In this document: positions 23,235-33,457 of the stretch, piece after piece | Layout of the letters: the number at the start of each line of letters is the position of its first letter | How positions within the stretch are numbered: the stretch's first letter is position 1 | NCBI GenBank assembly: GCA_032622095.1 | Contig: CP136063.1 | Span: 178,849,956-178,913,955, forward strand | Reading direction: 5' to 3' | Length of the DNA stretch: 64,000 nucleotides | From: Siphonodentalium dalli | Lineage: Eukaryota > Mollusca > Scaphopoda > Gadilida > Siphonodentaliidae | Notes under the pieces: generated by a model | Seen by the model: the letters and a program-made list of their open reading frames with translations, nothing else | Told to the model about the DNA's origin: nothing | Database searches by the model: none | Translations under genes and position numbers: made by a program

Positions 23235-24281
23235 TAATCTATTATCATCGATTTATTACGACCCATCTCACCGTTCATCCTACGGATCTGAATATAATTT
23301 GTATAAGGAAGTAAAAAATAAAATATCGAGAAAAAATGTCCGACTTTGGTTACAAAACAAAATTCGTACAGGCCGAAACGAATAAAATTTCCCAGGTCCA
23401 GAACAGAGTCTTATTCTGTCAATAATTTATGGCAGATGGATTTGAGTGATGTGCGAAATATATCCAAGCAAAATGACGGTTATAGTTACCTGTTGTTTTG
23501 CATTGATTGCTTTTCAAGATTTTTAATTGTTAAACCATTAAAGAACAAGACTGGTGTTTCTATAATGAAGGCTTTAGAAATTATTTTTAAACAGCGTAAG
23601 AAACCGAACAGTATACATGTTGATCGCGGAACCGAGTTCTACAACGCGAACGTTAAGCAATTTCTGAAGAAGAATGGTGTACATTTATATTCTACAGGAA
23701 ATTATGACACGAAAGCCGCTTTGGTTCAGAGAGTAGAACGCTCTTTAAAGTCTAAAATGTATAAATATTTCTTCAAATCTAAATCTATGCGCTATTTAAC
23801 AGTTTTGCCTAAATTGGTGAATTCCTATAATTCGAAGATACACAGAGCGATTAAAATGGCACAGAAAGATGTCTCGTGTTTGACATCGCAAGCAATTGCA
23901 GCTAGAAATGAATCGATGACTTATAAATTACCAGTTACAAAAGCAAAATTTAAAGTGGGAGAAAGCGTTCGCTTGGTAAAATTAAAAAATAAGTTTGAAA
24001 AGGGGTTTTTGGCCAATTATACTTATGAAGTGTTTAAGATTACGTCTTTGGTACCTGGTTCTAAACCACATAGATATAAAATAGCTGATCTCAATTCAGA
24101 GGAAATATTGGGTACATTCTATGAGAGCGAGTTATCACCTGTAACGATTGATTCCGATACTATATGGAAAATTTATCGTGTATTAGAGACAGATGGAGAT
24201 CAAATAAAAGTTAGATGGAGCGGCTATCCACCCAGTTTCGATTCATACATTCCTAGAGAATGGATAACGACCTCAGACTAA
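23176..24281 (+). pseudogene. Polinton retroviral-type integrase with C-terminal chromodomain, one frameshift
   Basis: The N-terminal part (23176-23385) and main part (23346-24281) lie in different frames that overlap near 23346-23385; a one-base indel there would join them. The core has the RVE-fold catalytic triad: Asp in WQMDLSD, Asp in HVDRGTEF and Glu in LVQRVERSLK. The last ~45 residues carry a chromodomain (IWKIYRVLETDGDQIKVRW, then a GYPPSFDSYIPREWI-like end). Such c-integrases join the element ends to host DNA, giving 6-bp duplications, and the chromodomain may direct target choice. The core is fully open, so only the frame change near the N-terminal junction argues against function. 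Full length of about 365 residues is ordinary. Confidence 0.9.
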
Positions 24282-24526
24282 AAGGACAATCGTCAAAATG
24301 GATTTTTTTCAATAATAAAGTTTCCAAAGGACAGGTTGTGTATATCAGTCAAGTATGTTTGCTTTATATAGTATGTGTTTCTGCTATAATAAATATTAGT
24401 ATACACGGCGTGGACACACCGTCTATTTGGATTAGTTTATTGTCGGGCTCTGTTGGACTTTTGTCTCCGTCGCCTAAATTAAGAAAAAATTACGGAGGGC
24501 CACTTCTCGATAACTTTACCCTCTAA
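24260..24526 (+). CDS. Small Polinton membrane protein, putative
   Basis: An 88-residue frame beginning with an ATG inside the integrase C-terminus. It has one clear hydrophobic segment at about residues 27-46 (VVYISQVCLLYIVCVSAII) followed by a moderately hydrophobic stretch with PSIWISLLSGSVGLLSPSP. Position between integrase and the structural genes, and the single-span pattern, suggest a membrane protein. It has no assignable family and could be a frame of the next gene's leader. Confidence 0.45.
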   Translation: MDNDLRLKGQSSKWIFFNNKVSKGQVVYISQVCLLYIVCVSAIINISIHGVDTPSIWISLLSGSVGLLSPSPKLRKNYGGPLLDNFTL

Positions 24527-25557
24527 CGTTTCTGGTGATTTGTTCAGAAATACACTATCCGAATATACTGTGAGTTTGCCTAGTGAGATTCAGTTACAGG
24601 AGGACGATTGGTATGTAGGTTTATCATCAGCCATTATTCCAACCAGATTTAAAAGCCCGCTCCTGGAACAAAGAAATTTTACCTTTTCCACAGATGATCA
24701 ATCTTATTCATTTGTTTATGGAATAGTGGTGGATATGAATTTCTTGACGCCAGAAACTGATTTACCACTTGTTAGAGATCCCGATTATGGTATTCTTGCT
24801 AGGAAACTTCGGGTTAAAGGTCCGATTGGATGGAGGAAACATGTATTTACAAAGATTGAATATGGTGTTATTTTTGATGACAAATGTTCGTTCGAAGATT
24901 TGATAGAAAGGATGCAATTAGTTCAACGAAAATTAATTTTGCATTTTTACAAATATTCTGAATTTATGTCAGAATTAGAAAAAACAAAATATAAATTAAT
25001 AAATCGATGCGAAAGAGTCACAAACCATATTTGAGGATTTAATCGGGGATGTAGTGATTGACATTAAGGTGAGAAAACGTCGAAACGTGAACTACCTTTG
25101 TTTCACTAGAATGGCAAACCACACAAGCATGTCTCGTTATTCGTTGGCGATGGATTTGAAAATTACAAGGACTTCTGAATTGGGATATCTTTTTAATTTG
25201 CGTGAAAATTATCAACTAAAATTAAAAGATACCGGTGGAAAATCTAAAGACTGTTTTTTAATTGTAACTAATCAATTGGATAATATAGACGCTCTTTATA
25301 TTTATTCAGATATATGTACACATAGTATAGTAGGCAATTCTAATTCTCAATTATTGAAAGTAATATGCCCACGTTCTGATGATATTGTATCAACAGCATA
25401 TTATGAATTCACAAATTTGCAATTTTATCCTATACATCATAAGAATATTGACACTATTTCTATATATATTCGTGATTCTTCAGGTTTGCCACCTCCTTGG
25501 ACGGATTATGGTAAAACTGTTCTAGTTTTAATATTTAAACGCATTTTGATTGGATAA
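24486..25557 (+). pseudogene. Polinton structural-type protein (candidate minor capsid/penton relative), frameshifted
   Basis: Two frames, about 24486-25034 and 25022-25557, form one ~350-residue protein split by a frameshift near 25010-25020. The start contains HFSITLPSNVSG and a WYVGLSSAIIPTRF segment; the end contains ALYIYSDICTHSIVGNS and TISIYIRDSSGLPPPW. The alternation of beta-type segments and these motifs match a family widely conserved in animal Polintons and adintovirus-like elements next to the major capsid gene. I cannot say from sequence alone whether it is the penton or another structural subunit. No ATG is seen at the N-terminal end of the frame, so the true start is uncertain. 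Confidence 0.6.
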
Positions 25558-25610
25558 GGATTGATATTAAATATATATGTATATAAATAGATGTTTCATT
25601 ATTTAAAGTT

Positions 25611-25962
25611 ATGGCGAATAGTCCTATTCCTATTTTTCTAGGAGATAGGTATCAGAGAGGTTAGTGACTTGGTTCTATTTTTGGTAAATTAGCCAATTGC
25701 AAAAAATCTGGGAAAATATCTTTTAACAAAAGGTTTAGAAACAGCCACTAATGTTGGTAGCGATATATTGAGTGGGCAAAATTTATCAGAATCTATTCAA
25801 AATCGGGGTAAAGAAGCAGCTTTAGATCTTTTACGGCCTAAACGTAAATTACAAGATAATTCGGATATTCCATCAAAAAGACGTAAATTACAAGAATATT
25901 CGGATATTACTTCAAAAAGACGTAGGAAGAGACGAAAAACAAAACGTGATATTTTTGAATAA
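25611..25962 (+). pseudogene. Basic Polinton virion-type protein, interrupted
   Basis: An ATG at 25611 opens a short frame with a stop near 25662. Coding resumes in another frame from about 25690 to TAA at 25960-25962. The second part has NVGSDILSGQNLSESIQNRG followed by a strongly basic tail with KRRK and KRRRKRRKTKR clusters that look like nuclear-localisation or DNA-binding signals. Related small basic proteins precede the major capsid gene in other Polintons and may act in the virion core. The capsid gene ATG follows at 25963 with no gap. Confidence 0.55.
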
Positions 25963-27265
25963 ATGAATCCCAACAGCTGTCCAGTTTCTAAGAGTGAGGT
26001 GGATGTTTTTGAAATTCCACCTACAGTGGTAACGATAACAGACGGTTCATTTACAGAGAAACACCCATCGAATTCAAATTATTCAAATAGTAACGTACTA
26101 GAGTTCTTTTTAGAGTCCCCATCTGCACATTATGTTGATCTTTCGGAAAGTTATTTGCAAACCGACGTTAAAATATCGAAAACTGACGATACCGCATTCG
26201 CTGCTGACCAACACGCGTTTCCAGTAAATAATTTTCTTCATTCTTTATTCGAGAGAGCTGATTTATTATTAAACGGTGTAGAATGTGGAATTGGTCGATA
26301 TTATGCTTATAGATCTTACATAGAAACTTTCTTAAGTTCTACAAGAGAAAATCAATTAGAGAGAACAACTTTATTTATACCTCAGAAAGGTGGCACTTTG
26401 GATGACGTACCGAGGGACATTAGCAGAGGTAGGCAGTTACTTGGAATAATTAAAGACGGTACTAATGCAAAAAAATTCAATTATGCGGTAAACTACATTT
26501 GGACATGTTTAATCAACCAAAATTGTTAATTCCAAACATACCCATAAAACTTAGACTGCATAGATCAAAGCCTACGTTTTGTTTACAAGGTAGTGCTGGT
26601 GATTATAAGATTGAGTTGTCAGATACTAAATTGTTTGTACGAACCGTAGAGTTAAGTGATGTCACTTCAAATGAAATAAGGAAAAAGTTATTAAGTGGAA
26701 CCAATGCTCAATATCCTTTGGATAGAGTTTCGTTAAAAACATTTAGCGTGGCACCTAGGACTTTAAGCTTGATTAAAGACGATTTGTTTTTGTGTGATCC
26801 GTTTCTTCCAAAGAGAGTGTTAATATTTTTAGTAGATAATACAGCATTTAATGGTACTATAACATCTTCTCCTTTTAATTTTAAACATTATGATTGTTAT
26901 GAAATGGAATTGTCTGTTAATGGTAAAACCGTGAATGGGCATAAATACGAACAAACTTTCGATGATGATTTATATGTAGGTTCATATTACACATTTTTGA
27001 ATTCTATAAATTATATTGCGAGCAATCTTTCAGAGTGAGTTTTTTTGATTATGCCAATGGTTTTACAACTTTCGGTTTTGATTTAACTGCTGATCATAAT
27101 GCAGATAGTTTAGTTTGGCATCCTAAACAGCGTGGTAGTGCACGGTTAAACGTAAAATTTTCAACAGCTTTACCAGATACAGTAAATGTAATAGTGTATG
27201 CCGAATATGATAGTTCTATAGAAATTAGCGGAGAACGTAGCGTTTACACAGGTGGAATATTTTAA
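25963..27265 (+). pseudogene. Polinton major-capsid-type protein (double jelly-roll), two frameshifts
   Basis: Three consecutive frames cover one ~430-residue protein: 25963-26529, 26499-27038 and 27035-27265. The breaks lie near 26500-26529 and 27020-27040. Motifs in order are FPVNNFLHSLFERADLLLNG, SYIETFLSS, LHRSKPTFCLQG, FLVDNTAFNG, FNFKHYDCYE, YANGFTTFGFDLTAD and STALPDTVNVIVYAEYD. These fit the major capsid protein of Polintons, which is predicted to be a double jelly-roll that builds an icosahedral shell. With two frame changes this copy cannot make a full protein. It is directly followed by the maturation protease. Confidence 0.8.
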
Positions 27266-27269
27266 CATT

Positions 27270-27722
27270 ATGTTGAGCAACTTGGACATCTCTGATGCAT
27301 TAAAGTCTGACTCAGTTTTGAAATCTATGGTATTAGGCGTTTATGCTTTAGACGAATCACCTGATAATATTAAGCCGAATAGAGGTTTAATTTGTAATAC
27401 TGATCCATCATGGTTAGATGGTGAACATTGGATATGTATATGGAAACGCGATGATAATTTTATAATATATTTTGATCCTATCGGATTACCTCCATCTGAG
27501 CAGTTGAAAATTATGTTAGGTAGATATGGTAGATTGTATTATAGTACAAATTATATACAACATGTATCTTATTTCTTGTGTGGTTATTTTGTATTATATT
27601 ATTTGTATCATAATTGTAGAGGATTGGATTGTCTATACGTTTTAAATAAACCCGGTTTTCATAATGATACTTACGTTTATAATTGGTGTAAACAACATCT
27701 ACCCATGTTGTTTGATATTTAG
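27270..27722 (+). CDS. Adenain-like maturation cysteine protease, intact
   Basis: From ATG 27270 the 150-residue protein has the residues of the adenovirus-protease/Ulp1 fold: His53 in GEHWICIW, Asp69 in IIYFDPIG, Gln97 in YIQHVSYF and Cys104 in FLCGYF. In Polintons this protease is thought to process capsid and core proteins during virion maturation. The frame is uninterrupted and of normal length. It starts four bases after the capsid gene's stop. I chose ATG 27270 over an upstream GTG (27252), which lies inside the capsid frame. Confidence 0.85.
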   Translation: MLSNLDISDALKSDSVLKSMVLGVYALDESPDNIKPNRGLICNTDPSWLDGEHWICIWKRDDNFIIYFDPIGLPPSEQLKIMLGRYGRLYYSTNYIQHVSYFLCGYFVLYYLYHNCRGLDCLYVLNKPGFHNDTYVYNWCKQHLPMLFDI

Positions 27723-27783
27723 ATTGTGTATTTTTGTTTGTTCTATAAATGAAATGCTTTTATTATATTTTTTCAACTTCAAA

Positions 27784-28041
27784 ATGTCTTCCCACAGCGA
27801 CATTGAGATTTCTCAGAAAGAAAAGAACAGAGGAAGTTTAAAAAGAAAACTTTTAGATAATTTGGCTGATATAGAGGACATAGGGAAACAAATTTCAATA
27901 TTAGCTGATAAAAATGCTAAAATTTTGTACAGATTATCTAAACTAAATTCAGCTGATAAATTTAAACAGAAACGTGTTAGATGTTACGAATGTAACGGGG
28001 ATCATTTAATACCAGATTGTCCATTTCTTAAAAAAGATTGA
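27784..28041 (+). CDS. CCHC zinc-knuckle protein of the Polinton, intact
   Basis: An 85-residue protein starting at ATG 27784. The N-terminal two-thirds is charged and helical in character (KRKLLDNLADIEDIGKQIS), suggesting a short coiled coil. The C-terminus has a zinc knuckle CYECNGDHLIPDC (Cys-X2-Cys-X3-His-X4-Cys), one residue shorter than the usual spacing. Zinc knuckles bind single-stranded nucleic acid in Gag proteins and LINE ORF1p. I do not know it as a standard Polinton gene. Its last ~11 codons lie inside the right terminal repeat, and the left repeat carries their antisense copy. Confidence 0.65.
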   Translation: MSSHSDIEISQKEKNRGSLKRKLLDNLADIEDIGKQISILADKNAKILYRLSKLNSADKFKQKRVRCYECNGDHLIPDCPFLKKD

Positions 28042-28739
28042 TTTGATTATGTTTTTTTTTTATATTTGTTTGTATACTATGATTTATGCTTGTATAATTT
28101 ATAATCATTAAAGGAACTAAGTGTCGTGTTCCACATTTCGATTTCTACGAGACTCTGTAATATCGAGTTTTATGAGATTGAATCGTGTTTCCTACAAATC
28201 TACAATAATACAGAAGAAAAGTTCCAAATTAACAAAATTCCATGTGTTTAGACCTATGGTTTTTACATGCATAGGTATATTCACTAGCGAATATTTCATT
28301 TAACATTTCAAATTATCTAACATCATTTGTATTTTTTTACTAACCAATCATATTTATCCTAATATATAGTTATTACTCATCATTATCTAACATAAAATAC
28401 ATTGCGGTATTGTATCTTAATTATGCCCCTTAAAATAGTTTTCTAGTTAGTCTGACTATAACATCTGCATAGAAGCGCTTATTGTATTTTAGCTATGTCT
28501 TCAAATAGTTACTAGTTAGTCTGACTATAACATCTGCCTAGAAAAAAGTTGATTTTTGATACACCTATATAAATTAGTCGTTAATGTATCGTTTAACATT
28601 CGTTAATTAGTATTTACTAAATCCAGTGGGGGTGGGGATCAGCATTCCAAATGATTTTACCTGTCTCCATTCCCCCTTATATTTTCCTTAACCTCCTCCC
28701 TTATATATATAAGAGATAATGCAGGTACTTTATACTACT
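28011..28739 (-). repeat. Polinton right terminal inverted repeat
   Basis: Inverse of 18048-18772. It contains two copies of the AGTTAGTCTGACTATAACAT motif and ends TACTTTATACTACT. Downstream, 28740-28745 is CATGAT, the second half of the target duplication. Confidence 0.92.
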
Positions 28740-28745
28740 CATGAT

Positions 28746-29269
28746 ATTTGTTAAATTGATCATACCAATATTGAACCGAAGACAGATAATTTGGTAGTTT
28801 CCAATAACTAACAATATAAATATATTGAATATGGCATAAGTTCCTACATGTAGGTAATAAATACGCCTATATAACTGAAACTGCAGTTAATGTATCATTG
28901 AAACTAATGAATAAGAGTGTATAATCACCATGATATTGAATGAATAAATACCCACCCTGACCGTCAAAATAGTTACAAGAAGCATCAAGGCTTCTGGCTA
29001 TATTATAGCTAAATGAATACCTTAGCTATAATAAATACCTCGAGAAACTACCTCATACTAGAAGGTGGATGATCATTGTGAGATATATTTTAACTTCAAA
29101 AACATATCACTTCCAAAGATGATATAGATCTATTAACTTGTTTTACTGTTACACTTTAGGCATAAAAAATACCTTCGTGTCCGGTAACCAGTTTGGAACC
29201 ACTCCCCGACTGCATGTCTCTCCTGTTGTTACATGGAGCGGCAACTCTATTACATTTTTATGATGTTTT
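28746..29269. other. Flank right of the Polinton
   Basis: AT-rich DNA without a gene. No repeat partner found in the window. Confidence 0.4.
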
Positions 29270-30200
29270 CTAATTAATATTGAGGATAATTTGTTTAGTT
29301 TATGGGCGCAGTATTTTTGTTATGCTCGTGAAACTTGTAATCGAGGATTTTATTTTATTTTTAAGGGTAAGATTAGGGACACCTTTCGAAACAGGCATGT
29401 TACAACAATCTAATGCGTCATAAAGTGACCTTTAATTTTATGTATACCCTATAGAAACCTATGTTCGAGCCTTGAAATTCGATGCGGTGTAACTAACTCA
29501 AAGGAAAACTAGTGGCTTTCCTGGGCTTTCTGAGAATTAGCCCACGCATCGTGACTCACTGGGTAGGACGTTAAGTTATGTCTATTGTGGACACTACACC
29601 GTGATTATAGATCTCGATTCTGACTGGTGCGTGATTGTATACATCACCTATCACACACCTTTCCGTCATACTTCTTTAACTTCTCCCTTATACCACACCG
29701 CCCTCTTTCTCGACCCTGCACTCGCCTAATTAACTATCTTCCCAAGATATATGAGAAAACACAGAACTAAATATAAATTCCCGTCTTAATTACCACATAT
29801 AACTGTCTGCATTGACTCTTTGGGGTAACATGCTTGCACGGTGCTTCCTATATTCCAGAGAAACTTGTTCAAATAAGATATTGTTTACACTAATGTTAAG
29901 TATAAATATAGAAGAATAATTACATAAGCGAAAAGCTCGTATCAAATTGACAAAGTGAATATTCCCATCGCGTTGTGTTGTGTTACGTTCAAAGGGGCGT
30001 ACCATAAGCCTGTCAGTACCGATTAACACCCCGAGAATTATTCCTGGAAATCCCCGCGGTATAAGATAACGTCCACAGAACATTCCAGAATAATTATTTA
30101 TTGAAGTATATATATACAGGAGACACACACACGGATCATTGTTTCTGACGGAATCAGCGAGCGCTAATACAAGTTGGTACGTACATGTAATTACTTAATG
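29270..30200 (+). repeat. Diverged direct repeat flanking the Polinton locus, right copy
   Basis: Partner of 16755-17510 in the same orientation, with about 200 bp of extra sequence near 29560-29880. Landmarks are GGGACACCTTTCGAAACAGG, GTGACCTTTAATTTTATG, GCTTTCTGAGAATTAGCCC, GAATAATTACATAAGCG and CCCCGCGGTATAAG. The minus-strand open frame 29790-30128 is not conserved in the partner. Confidence 0.65.
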
Positions 30201-30425
30201 GAGAGCCAGTATGCGGTTCTTTAATTAGCAAGTACATATCATGGGGGTATGAGGAAATAGTACACGTTGAACATATTTTATTGTAACCCACAATATACAG
30301 TATAAATTATATATATATTATAAAATAAAAAGAAGTGTGGGCACAAAGGATCGGAGCACAAGTTATGGAACATATCAGAGCTCCTCTCCTCCGGCATTCA
30401 GATGCTAATAGATATTGGTTCAAAC

Positions 30426-31872
30426 ATTAATTTTGCTGTGTAATGCGTGTGGCTGCAATAGCGGATTCCCGAGTTCGCTAAATTCCAGGAGCTCTTCAAT
30501 TAGAGAGGTACGAACCAAAACGCCACGCACTGCTAAGTGGGGCCATAATGGAATCACGGAACTAAATGGTTTCCCATAGGCGACAGTGTTAACGTTTCAG
30601 CCAAATTCACTGAATTGAAGCCTGCAGGCCATACCAGTGATGTATATCCAGCTAGATTGACACCAGTTGATCACGAAAATGCAAGAAAAATCATAGGTCA
30701 TGTGTTTACTTTTTAAAATAAATCCTCAAGTGTACGACAGGGCTATCCCACAGCCAAATTTGATCTGGAAAAACCCAGAACTACAGCAGCTAGTTAAATA
30801 AATTTCCCGCTCACAAATATCCATTCCCCCATTCATTCGCCAGTTTAAGTTATTCAGATATTATGTACGAATCAAATAAACGCGATGTCATCCTTTAATA
30901 ACGTGTCGCATGTATCAGGTGAAGGTCATTCTTCAGTTACCTTCACCTTTAGCATTCCACGGTGTACTCGCTCCCCGACTCTAGAACACATTTAGCTCCC
31001 TGATTCCTATATATATGTATATGTGTGAAACACAGCGTTTCTTATAGTAATTTATCAAAATATAGACCTTACTGAAATCAAAAATGGATTATATCTAGCA
31101 GTAGTGGTTTATTTGTTCAATATGAGGCATCCTGAAAATTAGTGTCAATCCTCAAAATAAAGCCAAAAAATTTCGATTTTTTTCAATTTTACTAGCTGAT
31201 GCATTTCGTATAACTGAAATATGCCCTTATATACCATAATATTACTAAATTGAAGAGGAAATGTTAATATACATTTTGAGAGGGATATCTTGTCCAATTT
31301 TAACCCTTTTCATGCAGAATTTGGCAATTTATAATAAACATTTGCCAAAATTAACAAAAAAATTAAATAAAAAATACTTTAATAGCAATATAAAGCAACC
31401 ATATGTCAATTTAAATATGTAAACATAATGTTACAACACCAGACACAGCCTCAGGCATGAAATTTTATCAGATGGCAGGGCATACTGTCTGTTTAACAAA
31501 CACCTGCCATGACAGTTTTGCATGACAGTATCTCTAGTGGTGATGCCACCACCCCTCCCCCGACATGGGGTGGGGCTACGGTCCCCGATAAGGCTACTGG
31601 GTGCCGGAAAAGCTTAATTGGGTCAACTACCACCTTTTCCCAAATGGGGGGGGGGGGTAACACTCCTCAAAATGGTGGAGAGGGGGGCTTTAGATCCCTT
31701 GACCCCCTAATGGTACCCGATGTCCATGCAAAATTCCCAGATTTATCATTTTCTTTACTATCTACAGGCGAATCCATGCGTTTCTTCTTTAAATCTGTCC
31801 AAAATGTGGTCATTATCATTTGAAAATAAGAAAATCTGGAATTAACAACTTATCATGGCGAGACGTGAAATT
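30426..31872 (+). repeat. 1.43-kb inverted repeat, right copy
   Basis: Inverse partner of 14015-15448. The 104-residue open frame 31509-31823 matches the 103-residue frame of the left copy almost residue for residue, but has low-complexity Gly/Pro content around the poly-G/C tract. Its outer flank (31873 onward) does not continue the satellite that flanks the left copy, so the two copies look like separate insertions. A 28-bp piece of this repeat (GGAATCACGGAACTAAATGG...) recurs just outside it at 31900-31926. Confidence 0.8.
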
Positions 31873-32589
31873 TCGTAAAATTCAAATTTTTCTTATAGGA
31901 ATCACGGAACTAAATGGTTTCCCATATAGTCCATGAGCCAGGACCGAGAATGGTACCATTTTGGTGGGCAAATTCTATCAACATTTTTCTCAAAGCTTAT
32001 AATCTGAAATTTATCTGAGTGCTGGGGCGCACTGTGGCAGTGTAGCTTAGTGTGCAAAATGTGTTTCCATGGCAACGAAGAGTGTTTTTGGCCAGCATAA
32101 AAAATATACTTATTATTGTCTACTACTAGAAAGTTTTATGCAGTAACTCTATCTTTACACTAATATGGGGTGACACCCTTGGTGGGCTTTCTTTTGACGC
32201 GGGGATTTCACCTCTAGAGGTCAAGGTCATACACAATCTAATTGTATTAAATCCGTCGGTGGTGCGACTGCGGTCAAGTTTGTTTCAGACGGACGCATCT
32301 TCGTCGCGTCGAATCTAATACATCGGTCAATTTATTTAAAGGTGGATTCCCGGTTACCGTCACAAAATGGTCATGCATAGATATAGATGCCTATATATAC
32401 CGGTATGTTGTACATATATATACTAAAATACAGTATAAATTATGTATATATATGCGCGATTGCAGCGCGAATATATGTGCACATGTATATGAGGATGTAT
32501 ATAGTACATATAGTTATATAATATACTATAATAGGCGCTACAAATAAGTGTTATATCGTGCAACCAATTGCCATATATGTGTATACCAT
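31873..32589. other. Gene-free stretch
   Basis: AT-rich sequence with TATATA runs near 32390-32540 and a motif GAATCTAATACATCGGTC at about 32312, shared with the repeats at 32820-33060. No gene seen. Confidence 0.4.
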
Positions 32590-32820
32590 GCATCTAAATA
32601 CAGGTATACAAGAATTATTATAAATCAGAGATTACCACCCCTACCCCTTATAATAATGAATACCGAAATATATTAATTATTATAAATCATAGGCTACCGT
32701 AACCTGTATCCTTTATAATAAGGAATACCGGTATCTATGAATTATTATAAACCATAGGCTACCATCCCCACCCCTCATAATAAGTAATACCGGTTTATAT
32801 GAATTATTTTAAATCTGAGG
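32590..32820 (-). repeat. ~63-bp minisatellite, inverted block
   Basis: Three to four units carrying ATTATTATAAATCATAGGCTACC, CCCCTTATAATAA and GAATACCGGTAT. The same unit occurs in the opposite orientation at 33285-33451 and 37623-37815. Confidence 0.7.
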
Positions 32821-33060
32821 CCCGTTCCAAACGACGGATTTTTGTCGACTCGAATCTAATACCAGACCCACAAATGTGTTAAATGTGTCACAAATGCGAC
32901 GTTTGAAACAATTAGATCCGTGTCAGACGCATCACAGACGTAACTCCGTCCAATTCAGACGAATCTTCGTCGGTGATGCGTCTGAAATCCGTCTTGGTTT
33001 CAAACGACGGATTTTTGACAACTCGAATCTAATACATGTGACGAGAAGAGCCGAAAGTTG
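32820..33060. repeat. Duplicated AACGACGGATTTTTG block
   Basis: TTCCAAACGACGGATTTTTG followed by ACTCGAATCTAATAC occurs at 32824 and again at 33000, with an inverted GATCCGTGTCAGACGCATC / GATGCGTCTGAAATCCGTC pair between them. This suggests a small foldback or MITE-like unit. The overlapping open frames on both strands are produced by this symmetry. Confidence 0.5.
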
Positions 33061-33284
33061 CCGAAGTAACGAATGCAAATGTATGATAATGATATGATAA
33101 TGATATAATAATGAGGGGGTTTCCCTTTTTCTGCGGAAATACCCACATGACGTCATTTGTCGCACGCTCTCTTTGTTACAAAGAAAGATTATCTATAAGC
33201 ATTGCTCAGGTAACATTGTGCAAATTGTAAATATTTTGGTAGTTTGATTTCTCAACGAACATGACATGTCACAGATTCACATCT

Positions 33285-33457
33285 TATAATGGATATAGTA
33301 TCAATTATTTATAATAATTCATATATACCGGTATAATGGGGTAGGGGTTGTAGCAACTGATTTATAATATTCATATAGACCGATATTCCTTATTGTAAGG
33401 AATAGGGGTGGTATAGTCTCTGATGTATAATAATTAATTTATACCGGTATTACTTAT
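33285..33457 (+). repeat. ~63-bp minisatellite, left part, split by a LINE
   Basis: Units contain TATAATAATTCATATATACCGG, TATTCCTTATTGTAAGGAATAGG and GGTGGTA. The array is interrupted after ACTTAT at 33452-33457 and resumes with ACTTAT at 37623-37628. Confidence 0.75.

Larger units (their letters stand above)
18048..28739 (+). mobile_element. Polinton/Maverick element, complete ends, 10,692 bp, polymerase-less
   Basis: The ends are exact: 5'-AGTAGTATAAAGTA at 18048 and its reverse complement ending TACTTTATACTACT at 28739. Terminal inverted repeats are about 725-729 bp. The 6-bp target duplication CATGAT lies at 18042-18047 and 28740-28745. Polintons are known for ends starting with AG and for 6-bp duplications. 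The plus strand encodes, in order, packaging ATPase, small hydrophobic protein, a conserved Polinton protein, chromodomain integrase, a small membrane protein, structural-type proteins, major-capsid-type protein, adenain-like protease and a zinc-knuckle protein. Typical elements are 15-20 kb and carry a protein-primed DNA polymerase B; none is found here. Several genes are broken, so this copy is probably not autonomous. Confidence 0.93.

Noticed and set aside
16755-30200. Direct repeats as LTRs of a retrotransposon around the Polinton
   Set aside because: No gag, protease or RT from such an element lies between them, and ends are not of TG...CA type as far as I can see.
14015-31872. The 1.43-kb inverted repeats as terminal repeats of one 17.9-kb element
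   Set aside because: The left outer flank is satellite DNA and the right outer flank does not continue it; no shared target duplication was found. Two separate insertions are simpler.
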